The position numbers and the translations under genes were made by a program. DNA of 61,311 bases from F1-120-MAGs238 sp964484185 (lineage in GTDB: Bacteria > Planctomycetota > Phycisphaerae > Phycisphaerales > UBA1924). The DNA lies in the NCBI GenBank assembly GCA_964484185.1, contig CAZAEQ010000027.1, positions 1 through 61,311 of the forward strand. Reading direction: 5' to 3'. Below the pieces are notes generated by a model, which was given only the letters and a program-made list of their open reading frames with translations, was not told where the DNA came from and did not search any database. Position 1 is the first letter of the stretch, and every line of letters begins with the position of its first letter. Positions 1-8,500 of the stretch are shown piece by piece.

Positions 1-309
1 GGTGTGATCGGTGCTGCCATCGTCCACCACGATGATGCGACCGGGCGGCAGATAGCGCAGCAGGTCCGCGATCGTGCCCGGGAGCACCTTCTCGCCATTC
101 TTGCAGGCGATGATCACGCTCACCAGGGACATGTCCGAAGTGAACCGCCGGTCCTCCTCACGCCCCATCAGCTCGATGAGCAGCTTGATGAAATCGACCA
201 GGGCGCAGAACAACACGACGAACACGATGTGGTCGGGCCAACTGCCCGGACCCGATGGTGCGTCGAACGGCGAGGCCAGCCCGGGGATCACGGTCTGCCA
301 CGGCATCAT
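1..309 (-). CDS. Family 2 glycosyltransferase, N-terminal part, cut by the window edge
   Basis: An open frame of 103 codons reads leftward from an ATG at 309 off the window edge. Residues ~27-48 are a hydrophobic membrane-type stretch. They are followed by the start of a GT-A fold: SVIIACKNGE near residue 65 and IIVVDDGSTDHT at the cut end, the usual nucleotide-sugar binding start of GT2 enzymes. An N-terminal membrane segment before the GT2 domain is common in polysaccharide synthases and in glycosyltransferases that act at the inner membrane face. The substrate cannot be told. It is divergent from the carboxylase gene at 432. Both lie on DNA richer in G+C than the rest of the window and probably do not belong with the genes after 1093. 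Confidence 0.8.
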   Translation of the reverse strand, partial: MMPWQTVIPGLASPFDAPSGPGSWPDHIVFVVLFCALVDFIKLLIELMGREEDRRFTSDMSLVSVIIACKNGEKVLPGTIADLLRYLPPGRIIVVDDGSTDHT

Positions 310-420
310 CACGCACCCCCGCTTCGGGATGCGCGCGCAGCTCGGCGCGAGCGCCGGCGCAAGGGCTTGACCCTGCATCGGCCGCTGCCTAGGCTGCGGC
401 TGAACTGCAACCCACTGCCG

Positions 421-426
421 AGGAGG
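421..426 (+). promoter_or_regulatory. Ribosome binding site AGGAGG for the TTG-started carboxylase
   Basis: A perfect AGGAGG lies five bases before the TTG at 432. This decides the unusual start codon. Confidence 0.75.
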
Positions 427-431
427 TCGTC

Positions 432-944
432 TTGAACCGCGAGCAACGCTTGGCCGAGTTGCGTCGGCGCCGCGAGCAATCGCTCGTCGGCGGTGGCGCG
501 GACCGTGTCGCGAAGATCCATGCCAAGGGCCGGCTGACCGCACGGGAGCGGCTCGAACTGCTCCTCGACGCGGGATCGTTCGTGGAGATCGGCACGTTCG
601 TGACGCATCGCTCGAACGACTTCGGAATGGGCGACAAGCGCATCACCGGAGATGGCGTGATCGCGGGCTGGGGTCTGGTCGACGGGCGATTGGTGTACTG
701 CTTCGCGCAGGACTTCACCGTCTTCGGTGGCACCATGAGCGAGGCGAACGCGAAGAAGATCTGCGCGATCATGGACTTGGCCATGGACAACGGCGCACCG
801 GTGATCGGGCTGAACGATTCGGGCGGCGCCCGCATCCAGGAGGGCGTCGTCTCGCTCGGCGCCTACGCGGACATCTTCCTGCGCAACACGCTGGCGTCGG
901 GCGTGGTTCCGCAGATCTCATGGGGTCCCGCGCTCGAGACTTAA
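432..944 (+). CDS. Acyl-CoA carboxylase carboxyltransferase (beta) subunit, truncated
   Basis: The protein starts at TTG 432 behind AGGAGG. It matches the N-terminal ~160 residues of propionyl/methylcrotonyl-CoA carboxylase beta chains. Visible family features are KGRLTARERLELLLDAGSF, the oxygen-poor core GDGVIAGWG and VYCFAQDFTVFGGTMSEAN, and GLNDSGGARIQEGV, which forms part of the CoA/biotin site. These enzymes move CO2 from carboxybiotin to an acyl-CoA and are normally ~500 residues. Here similarity ends after VVPQIS (base ~919), where relatives continue with a LIMGPCAGG-type loop. The last ~8 residues to the stop at 942-944 are read from unrelated DNA. The truncated product cannot be active. 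Truncation coincides with a change in composition, so a sequence junction is a better explanation than mutation. Confidence 0.88.
   Translation: MNREQRLAELRRRREQSLVGGGADRVAKIHAKGRLTARERLELLLDAGSFVEIGTFVTHRSNDFGMGDKRITGDGVIAGWGLVDGRLVYCFAQDFTVFGGTMSEANAKKICAIMDLAMDNGAPVIGLNDSGGARIQEGVVSLGAYADIFLRNTLASGVVPQISWGPALET
918..940. other. Junction between a G+C-rich foreign segment and the main contig
   Basis: The carboxylase reading frame loses family similarity at ~918. A different frame beginning at 920 gains similarity to MoxR C-termini. Two unrelated truncated genes meeting within ~20 bases, without a transposon end or repeat, is typical of a misassembly. A recombination scar is the alternative. 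Confidence 0.7.
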
Positions 945-1093
945 CCGAGGGTCGCGATTTCTCTTCGCCCACTGCTCTCTTGGCACTCGCCCCTGACGTC
1001 AGGATGCACCGGATGCCTCCGACCTACGACGCGCTGGCCCGCGGCAGAACTTCCCGTGCAATTCTCGATGAACTTCTCGGCGCCACCGGCTAA
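920..1093 (+). pseudogene. C-terminal remnant of a MoxR-family AAA+ ATPase
   Basis: The frame 920-1093 encodes ~57 residues ending in TAA 15 bases before the DUF58 gene. The stretch GRDFSSPTALLALAPDV, MHRMPPTYDALARG and ILDELLGA matches the lid region of MoxR ATPases. The full-length MoxR at 54026 ends in a comparable way (VTPEHIKAIAKPVLRHRL, then EADGVTTDRIIDNLLAEI). MoxR genes classically precede DUF58/vWA genes, so this is probably the end of the first gene of the operon, with the ATPase core lost at the junction. It is too short for the usual gene-calling cutoff. Confidence 0.65.
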
Positions 1094-1107
1094 GTAAGGA
1101 AGTGTTC

Positions 1108-1986
1108 ATGTCCGCCGCCTTGGCAGACATTCTGGCGACCCCCTACGAGCTTTCCTCTCGTCAGTTTGAACTTGCGCTGAAAAAACTGGCTGACGATCTG
1201 ACCTACGGGTCCGATGCGTCACGCTTCGTCGGACCAGGCACCGAATACGCACAATCGCGTCCATATTCCCCGGGCGATTCCATCCGCGCCATCGACTGGA
1301 AAGTCACCGCCCGCAGCCGCCGCATACACGTGAAAGACTACGAAGCGCCCAAACGGACCACTGTTTACATCGTCGTCGACACCTCCTCTTCCATGCATGC
1401 CGCCAGCACGGCAATATCCAAACATGCCGCTGCGATCTGGATCGCAGGCACCTTTGCACTCTCAGCATTCCGCCGTCGCAGTCCGGTGCTCCTGGTCTCT
1501 GGCGGCGATCGAACCTTGCCGCTGATGCCGACACTGATTCGCTCGCACCTCTGGGCGAGTATCGAGCTGTTGCGCAAACCGCCACAACATGTTGAGAGTA
1601 CCAACATCGCCGCGATGCTCGAGCAAGTCTCAGCATTCGCCGATCGCACCAGCCTGTTCGTCATCATCAGCGATTTGCACGATCCGGCATGCGTGAGCTC
1701 AATCAAGCGAATTGGTCAGCGTCACGATTGCCTGGTGATTCAACTGCAGGACCCCGCAGAACGCGGCGTGCTCAAAGCTGGTTTCATGCGCGCCAGCGAA
1801 GCTGAGACCGGCCGCGAGATCTTTGCCAATTCGCGTTCGCACTTCCTTGCCGATTCACAGATCGATCGCCGCCTGGACTTTGCACAAGGTCGCGTCGATC
1901 ACGTCCTGATTTCCACCGACAAACCCTTCATGGCGTCGCTCAAGCAAGCCCTCGGTTCCCGCGGCGGAAGGCGGGCCGCCCGATGA
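1108..1986 (+). CDS. DUF58 domain protein (MoxR-associated, vWA-like fold)
   Basis: The ATG at 1108 is preferred over the GTG at 1102 because AAGGA at 1096-1100 then sits seven bases upstream. Residues 51-69 (RPYSPGDSIRAIDWKVTAR) are the DUF58 signature. VVDTSSSM at 89-96 is a metal-ion-dependent adhesion site of a vWA fold. The protein has no membrane segment and should be cytoplasmic. DUF58 proteins work with MoxR chaperone ATPases on vWA membrane partners. This is the first intact gene of a co-directional run ending at 9333. Its stop overlaps the next start by four bases, which implies translational coupling. Confidence 0.9.
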   Translation: MSAALADILATPYELSSRQFELALKKLADDLTYGSDASRFVGPGTEYAQSRPYSPGDSIRAIDWKVTARSRRIHVKDYEAPKRTTVYIVVDTSSSMHAASTAISKHAAAIWIAGTFALSAFRRRSPVLLVSGGDRTLPLMPTLIRSHLWASIELLRKPPQHVESTNIAAMLEQVSAFADRTSLFVIISDLHDPACVSSIKRIGQRHDCLVIQLQDPAERGVLKAGFMRASEAETGREIFANSRSHFLADSQIDRRLDFAQGRVDHVLISTDKPFMASLKQALGSRGGRRAAR

Positions 1987-2822
1987 AAGTCCTCATCCTC
2001 ACCGCGTCTCTGTTGATCGGAACGCTCGCGCCCGAGCGAGCCATTCCGTTAACTAAAGTCGCAATCGGAATGGAAGGCCGCATCCTCTACCGCTATTCCG
2101 GTGGCGCGCTTCGCGCCAAAGCCGCAACTGACAAGGCGCCAGTCACCGCCCGCATTGTCTCGGCTGTTGCCGATGGCGATGCAACGCTCTACGACGTTCG
2201 ATTCATCCCGCAGTATTCAGGCCGCCCCGATGTGCGCGACTCACTCGAACGAATCGATGGCCTTCCTCTGGATGATGCTCCTGCTGCAATTGTCGAAGTG
2301 ACCAGCGCGTTGCCGCTCGATCATGATGGCGTACTCAAAGCCGCAACCCGCTTCGGTCTCCCATCACTCGGCGGCTATCGACTCGCCCTGGTCGGCCTGG
2401 GTGTGCTCTGGATTATCCCTGTGGGTGTTGCGGTTGTGAAGCGAATGACGCGCCAGAGACCGGCAGAATTGGTCTCGGCTCCGGTCTTTGAGATAACCGT
2501 CGCTGATCAACTCCGGCCACTGGTCGAATCGGCCATCGCAGGGCACGCGACGATCGAAGACAAGGCAATGCTTGAGCGACTCCTGATCGCATTCTGGCGC
2601 GAGCGGCTGGATCTGCATGGACTTTCTGCATCGGCAGCTCTGGGAACGATGCGAGCAAATGTCGATGCTGGTGAACTGCTGGCTGCGATCGAGCGCTGGC
2701 TGCATGCTCGTCCTTCACTGACAAACACAGCTCCAGACCTTGCCACGCTTCTCAAGCCTTACACCACCCGCGCAGCAATTGTCGAGCCAGCAGGCGGGCC
2801 CAAGGCAGGTGCAAGCACATGA
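1983..2822 (+). CDS. Bat-operon membrane protein of unknown function
   Basis: This 279-residue protein begins with a signal-like hydrophobic segment (residues 1-17). A probably extracytoplasmic domain of ~110 residues follows, then a single membrane span at ~131-151 (LALVGLGVLWIIPVGVAVV) and a basic stop-transfer. The C-terminal cytoplasmic part (~160-279) is helical. The position between DUF58 and the first vWA gene, and the signal-domain-span-tail layout, resemble the DUF4381 or BatD-like partners of such operons. I do not recognise a specific family. It overlaps both neighbours by four bases (ATGA). Confidence 0.75.
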   Translation: MKVLILTASLLIGTLAPERAIPLTKVAIGMEGRILYRYSGGALRAKAATDKAPVTARIVSAVADGDATLYDVRFIPQYSGRPDVRDSLERIDGLPLDDAPAAIVEVTSALPLDHDGVLKAATRFGLPSLGGYRLALVGLGVLWIIPVGVAVVKRMTRQRPAELVSAPVFEITVADQLRPLVESAIAGHATIEDKAMLERLLIAFWRERLDLHGLSASAALGTMRANVDAGELLAAIERWLHARPSLTNTAPDLATLLKPYTTRAAIVEPAGGPKAGAST

Positions 2823-3754
2823 ACTTTTCTTTCTCCCATCCGTGGGTTCTGACTTTCCTGCTGCTCCCGCTCTCGCTCTTCGCATGGGAATGGACGCGTC
2901 GCGGATTTAGAGTTGCCCTGCCGCTGGACCAGGGATTAACAAACCGTTCACGCGCCATGTCGCTGCTTCCCTCGATTCTCAAAATCGCATCGGTCATCCC
3001 AGCGTTGCTCCTTGCATCCGCAATCCTGCTGCTCGCCGGGCCAAAAAAACTCGGTCCACCGGCACAGGAACGCCTCATCACCAACATCGAAATGTGCCTC
3101 GACGTTTCCGGCAGTATGTCGAGCCAGCTCGGAACTGGCGGCTCAACTCGCTACGAAGCCGCCATGAAAGCCATCAACGAATTCGTCGACAAACGCAAGG
3201 GTGATGCATTCGGCCTCACCATCTTCGGCGGCGATGTAGTGCGATGGGTCCCGCTCACCAAAGACACCAGTGCAATCAAAAACGCCACGCCGTTTCTCGA
3301 TCCTGCAACCCTCCCCTCAGCGCTCAACTCCACACGTGTCGGCAACGCGCTCAAATATTGCAACCAGGTTCTCAACCAGCAGGAAGTGGGCGACCGTCTG
3401 ATCGTCCTTCTCACCGATGGCTTCAGCTCCGATCTCGATGGCGGGGCCGCGGCAAATATCGGCAACCTCCTCGCCGCCAACAAGGTAGTAGTACACGCTG
3501 TTCACGTAGGCGATAGCGCTCCGCCCGCCCAGCTCAGCGAAGTCGTCTCCCCAACCGGCGGCAAGGTCTTCAGTGCGACCAACCTCGCATCTCTGCAAGG
3601 CGTGTTCGACCACATCGACCGCATGAGTAAGGCCAAGACCAAACAGAAAGAACGTGAAGCCGTTGACCACTTCGGCTTCTTCGCCATCACTGGCCTGTCT
3701 CTGGCAGGACTCGGTCTGGTCTCACTCTTTGGTGTGAGGTACACACCGTGGTAA
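2819..3754 (+). CDS. vWA domain membrane protein, BatA-like
   Basis: The protein has two N-terminal membrane spans (~8-24 and ~57-73), a vWA domain with the MIDAS motif DVSGSM at 95-100 and LLTDGFSS further on, and a last span near 286-305. This layout is that of BatA/BatB, membrane vWA proteins whose domain is held at the membrane face for a MoxR-type ATPase. A role in envelope stress or metal-cofactor assembly is known only for some relatives. The start ATG overlaps the upstream stop. The end overlaps the GTG of the next gene by seven bases. Confidence 0.88.
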   Translation: MNFSFSHPWVLTFLLLPLSLFAWEWTRRGFRVALPLDQGLTNRSRAMSLLPSILKIASVIPALLLASAILLLAGPKKLGPPAQERLITNIEMCLDVSGSMSSQLGTGGSTRYEAAMKAINEFVDKRKGDAFGLTIFGGDVVRWVPLTKDTSAIKNATPFLDPATLPSALNSTRVGNALKYCNQVLNQQEVGDRLIVLLTDGFSSDLDGGAAANIGNLLAANKVVVHAVHVGDSAPPAQLSEVVSPTGGKVFSATNLASLQGVFDHIDRMSKAKTKQKEREAVDHFGFFAITGLSLAGLGLVSLFGVRYTPW

Positions 3755-4800
3755 ACACGCTCGCTGTCATTGCGATCCCCGCCGCGGGCATTCTTGGAAT
3801 TGCTCTTGGCATCACCGTTCTCGCGTTCGTCGCAGAGTTCCTTCACAGTCGAAAAATCCAGCGCGTGCGTCACCTCGCCTTCGGTTCCAACCCGCCCAGG
3901 AACTGGGTCCGCGGCATCCCGCTCGCCCGCTCACTCGCGCTGGGCCTCACCGTCTTCGGCCTCCTCACACTCCTCACCATCGATGGCCGCCCCGCAGAAG
4001 TAAACAAGAAACGCGAACCCGATCGTCACCTGCTCCTCGTACTCGACGTATCCCCGAGCATGTATCTCGCCGATGCCGGGCCCACGGGCAAACAGACGCG
4101 GCAGGATCGCGCTGCCGATGTCATGCAGTCCCTCCTCGAGCGGCTCGATATGACCCGCACCAAGGTCACAATCGTCGGGTTCTACTCTGATGCGCGGCCA
4201 GTCGTCGTCGATACCGGCGACATGGCAGTCGTCAACAACATCATTAGAGATTTGCCACTAGCCCAAGCTTTCAAAGAAGGACAGACCAACATGTATTCGG
4301 GTGTGAAGGCTGCCGCCAAAGTAGCGGGAACCTGGAAGCCTGCCTCAGCAACCATGGTCGTCATTTCCGATGGCGATACCTTGCCAGACACCGATTCCCC
4401 CCGCATGCCCAGCGCGATTACCGACACGCTGGTCATCGGCGTTGGCAACCCATACCGCGGCACATCAATCGCTGGCCGCTCATCGCGGCAGGACGGAACC
4501 CAGCTGAAACGGCTCGCATCGAGGCTTAAGGGCCAATATCACGATGGGAACGTCAAGCACTTGCCGAGTACAGTTTTAAGTTCGCTCTCCATGTTGAGTT
4601 TGAAGGAAGACCAGAATGTGCCGCTCCGCACGATCGCACTGACGTGCGTCGCCACTGGGTCAGCAGTGCTGGCTGCGATTCCGGTCGCCCTTGCGTTGTT
4701 TGCCATTCCCCGTCGCGTCACACGACTGCGGCGTACAGATTCGCGTGCTCAGGAAAATATCTCAACTCGTCCGGCAGCAGTTGCAGGAGGTGTCAATTGA
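3748..4800 (+). CDS. vWA domain membrane protein, BatB-like
   Basis: The gene begins at a GTG inside the end of the upstream one. It has two N-terminal spans (~5-30 and ~58-77), a vWA domain with MIDAS DVSPSM at 100-105 and VISDGDTLPD later, and a C-terminal span near 297-320. Two consecutive vWA genes of the same layout but different sequence are the BatA-BatB pair of aerotolerance-type operons. The next gene starts within its stop codon (TTGA). Confidence 0.87.
   Translation: MVNTLAVIAIPAAGILGIALGITVLAFVAEFLHSRKIQRVRHLAFGSNPPRNWVRGIPLARSLALGLTVFGLLTLLTIDGRPAEVNKKREPDRHLLLVLDVSPSMYLADAGPTGKQTRQDRAADVMQSLLERLDMTRTKVTIVGFYSDARPVVVDTGDMAVVNNIIRDLPLAQAFKEGQTNMYSGVKAAAKVAGTWKPASATMVVISDGDTLPDTDSPRMPSAITDTLVIGVGNPYRGTSIAGRSSRQDGTQLKRLASRLKGQYHDGNVKHLPSTVLSSLSMLSLKEDQNVPLRTIALTCVATGSAVLAAIPVALALFAIPRRVTRLRRTDSRAQENISTRPAAVAGGVN
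4785..4790 (+). promoter_or_regulatory. Ribosome binding site AGGAGG that fixes a TTG start
   Basis: AGGAGG lies six bases before TTG 4797. It shows that the following gene starts there rather than at the in-frame ATG 153 bases upstream inside the vWA gene. Confidence 0.75.
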
Positions 4801-5522
4801 AAAAAGCAGTACTTTGGACTTTGTGGGCGGCAGTCCCAATCGCCGCGCTCGCCTTTCATCTTGGCCCCGGACAAAAGCTCGGCCAGAATGACGATGCCGC
4901 CAGTCACATCGCCGCCGCTCAGCGAGCGTTTAATGAAGAGAATTGGCAGGGCGCACTCGATGAGTACGCCAAAGCTCGGGCGGCCCTCCCCGATACCGCC
5001 GCGAAAGAACGCGACATGCTCGACCTGGCAGAAGCCAAAACCAGACTGGAGGCAGGCGACTTCTTTGAAGCAGGTGAACAGCTCGAAGCCCTGCTTGTAA
5101 AGGAAGAAGCGAAGGCAACGCCAGATGCCGACTTCGTACACCAGATCCGCGAACAGATCGGCCAGACCGCGTACTACTCCGCATGGGTCATGCGCCTCGA
5201 AGGCGCATCGACAGAGGAATGGCGCGAAGAGAGCACCCGGGCACGCCAACAGTTCCGCTTCCTGGGCGAGACCGTGACACAGGTTGCGCTCAAGACCACT
5301 TCCATGGACAACCTGGAAGCAGTGATTCGCCTCGAGCAGATGGACCTTTCAGAACTCAAGGGCCTGCCGCTTCCAAAGAAGTGTGAGAACTGTTCCAACT
5401 GCTCGCAGAAAAAACGCGAGCAGCGCATGAGTAAATCCAACGGCAAAAAGCCCAGTGATGCCCGTGACAAAATCAAGAAAGAAGCTGCCTCATCGGCCAC
5501 ATCTTCCGGCAAGGGTTCCTAA
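4797..5522 (+). CDS. TPR-like BatC-type protein with a CxxCxxC cluster
   Basis: Started at TTG 4797, the protein has 241 residues: a single N-terminal hydrophobic anchor (MKKAVLWTLWAAVPIAALAF), then helical repeats. AQRAFNEENWQGALDEYAKARAALP at ~41-65 is a clear TPR helix pair and KTRLEAGDFFEAGEQLEALL a second. BatC proteins are TPR partners of BatA/BatB. Unusual is a tight C196-x-x-C199-x-x-C202 cluster after the helical part, followed by a very basic, Ser-rich tail. The cysteines could bind metal or form disulfides, but no family assignment supports either. It is separated by 28 bases from the next gene. Confidence 0.78.
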   Translation: MKKAVLWTLWAAVPIAALAFHLGPGQKLGQNDDAASHIAAAQRAFNEENWQGALDEYAKARAALPDTAAKERDMLDLAEAKTRLEAGDFFEAGEQLEALLVKEEAKATPDADFVHQIREQIGQTAYYSAWVMRLEGASTEEWREESTRARQQFRFLGETVTQVALKTTSMDNLEAVIRLEQMDLSELKGLPLPKKCENCSNCSQKKREQRMSKSNGKKPSDARDKIKKEAASSATSSGKGS

Positions 5523-5550
5523 CCACTTTGTGTATTGTGAGTAAGCAACT

Positions 5551-8500
5551 ATGACAGGTTCTTCGCAGATGCGTTCCTTGCTATCCATGTTCTGTGTCGC
5601 GGGGCTTGCGATGTCGATCGCCAACCCGGCCGATGCACAGCTTCGAAAGATCGGCAACTCGTTCAGCCAGATGGAAATGGACGACGGCGAAACCGACGGC
5701 CCCGGCGGCGAGGAAGCTGGCGTCCAGCCCAAGACCCCTATGGGCCGCTACATCCAGCAACTGGATTTCAACCGCACACCCGAAGCAGTGCTGCAAGCCC
5801 GCGCCAAACTCGCGATCCAATTACGCGAAGAGTTGCTGAAGACTCCTGAGCAAAAAGAGAAAGAACGCAAGGAGGCCGAAGAAGACGCCAAGAAGGTTGC
5901 CCCTAAGACCGATGCAGACAAACTCGCTCCGCCAGCACCAGATCCGCTTGCGACCGCGGCGGACAAACTCGGCATAAAGCTCCCGCCCGGCCTCACCGGC
6001 GGCGTCGACATCGAAGGCCGCCAGCCAACCAAAACAGAACGCAGGCTCGCCGATCGCTATCGCCTCTGCGTCATCGCCGGCGATTGGGCTTCAGTCGCCG
6101 AGTTTCTCAAGAAAGACGCCGGTGAAGATGCCGCGGCGATTTTCGGTCACACACTTCTTGCATTGCAGAGCGACACTGCCATGGTGCCCGAAGAAGTCCT
6201 CGCGCTCGCAGATGTCTCGCCCGCAGAATTGACTGACAAGCAAGTGACCACACTGGGCCAGATACTTCGCGCCACAGTCGGACGCGGAGCCGATGCCGGA
6301 ACAGTCTCGCTCATGCTCGTACAAGGGACCGCTCGACTCGGCGGCAAGGAAGCAGCCGGCCGCGCTCGCGCTGCGCGGCTCCTCATGGCCGCGGACTTGC
6401 CGGTAGAAGCTAAACCATTCCTGGATTCGATCGAGCAGGCCCGCGAACGCAAAGATGCTTCACTCCTGAATTTGCATGCGATGTATTTCAAGGGTCTGTC
6501 GCTGCGTAAGAAAGATGCGGCGGAGAAGCGCGATGCGGTGAAGCAGTCCTGGGACCTCTGTATCGAAGCCCTCTCGTACAAAGATGGCAAGACGCTGGAC
6601 CGAACCGCAGCTCTTGAGCGTTGTGTTGAGTTCATCGATGAAATGCCGCAGGATGAGGCCGACGCGTGGCTGACATCGTTGTTTGCCGGCGATCAGGACC
6701 TGGCATGGAAAGCGATTGAGAAGGCGAGCCAGAAGGCACGCACGAATCGGATGAGCTCAAGACCGCCAGATGAGCGGCTCAAAGGTCTGTTAATTCTGAA
6801 TCGCATGGGAAAGGCAATTGTCTCGGGAGATGCGGCGGTAACTCAGCGCTACCGGACCGCCCTCGACATGATCTCAATGACGATTCTTGAGGAAGCGGAA
6901 GATTCGCGCCGCCGCCGCAATGATGAGCGATTCCAGTGCATTCCGCCCGAGCAGATTGGTCAGGTGTTGCCCGATGGAAAATGGCTGCGCGCTGCATCAC
7001 CAGGTTTGGCTGCGAAGCTTGAAGTGATGTCGGCACAGGTCACCATCGGCGCGGGCGATCTGGATGCGGTGCTCGAACTCATTCGGCCGCTCGCAAAGAC
7101 TGACAAAGAGCGGGCGGGCAAGCTGGCCGAATCTCTCGTCACCAACTGGCCCAATTACGTCAAGCCCGGCTCAATGACCGGCGAGGAAGATCCATACGCG
7201 TCGTATGCACGCAAAGCGTATTACCCTTCATACTCGAGTTCGATGCGTTACAACCCATACGCATACGGGAACTATGGCGGCTACGAAGGCGCGATTCCGC
7301 TGACGCGTGCAAAGCAGCGCCGGTTCCTGGATCAGTTGGCAGAGATTCTCGGCGAGTTCAAAACCATGGGCTTGCCTGCTGGCACTGCGCCGCAGCTTGT
7401 CGCGGCATTTGCCGCAAGCCATTCTGATGCCGAGGTCTATTCGCGCGAGGACATGGAAAAGGTGTTTGGCCCGCTCGATGCACTTTCGATAGACGCATCG
7501 ATCGAACTGTCAGACACCATGCGCAAACGCCTCGGTGGGCTGTGGCGCAAACCAAAAACGCAGGAAGAGAACGCTACCAAGCGAAATGATCAGCAAGTCG
7601 CGGCAGAGGTGCTGCGCGGTTACCAGCTCGCCCAGGAACTCGCGCAGCGGGCCGCAACCGCAGATCCGACTTCGTGGAAGGCCGCGATTTTGAAAGCTGA
7701 TCTGTCGTTTGATACTGCTGAGTTCATGTATGGACAGGTTGCGGACCTGGGCGCATACGCAGCGCAGCGCGAAGCGGCGTTTTCGGGCTATGCCGCGGCG
7801 ACCGAGCTTTATGCAAATCAGTTGGCGCTTGGAAAAACACAGGCGAGCAGTCGACCATATTTCCAGTGGTTCAGTTCTGCGCTGGGCGCGAGCGACCTTG
7901 GATTTTTGACACGCCAGGATCAACCGAGTCTGGATCAGATCGACCGAGTGCTGGCCGCGTGCGATGCGCTGCCGGCTGCGCAGCGAACCAAGCACATCGG
8001 ACTGTTTGCCAAAGATGTTGACAAAGCGGTGAACACGCTCGCGCCGGAATTGAAAGTGCGCTTCCTGACACACGCGGGACGCGTGACCGGCGACCATCCA
8101 GATGCAGCGAGCACGCGAAAGCTCCTGGCGTATTACAACGACTTGCAGAAGGAAGTTGAACTGAATCTGTCGGTGGATGGGCCATCGCAAATCGGTTCGA
8201 CGGATCCGTTCGGAGCGCAGCTTGCGGTATGGTCAACGCGGGCTGTGTCGCGCGAGTCGGGTGGATTTTCAAAATACCTGATGAATCAGCAGTGGCATCC
8301 GCAGACTGGGCAACCGGTGGATTACAAGGATGATCTTGAGAAGAAGCTGCGCGAGACGTTGGGCGAACGGTTCGAAGTTGTAAGCGTGACGTTTCACAAG
8401 CCGGGTGTTGCGCCGATGGGTGTGTCGCGCGATGGGTGGGAGCAGCATCCCCTGGCGTATCTGACACTGAAAGCGAAAGACCCGAGCGTTGATCGGATTC

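Noticed and set aside
4..435. Plus-strand open frames over the first 430 bases
   Set aside because: The minus strand encodes a recognisable glycosyltransferase start there; the plus frames are G+C-driven shadows with no motif.
7510..8190. 226-codon minus-strand frame in the BatD-like gene
   Set aside because: Antisense shadow of a long gene with signal peptide and membrane span on the plus strand.
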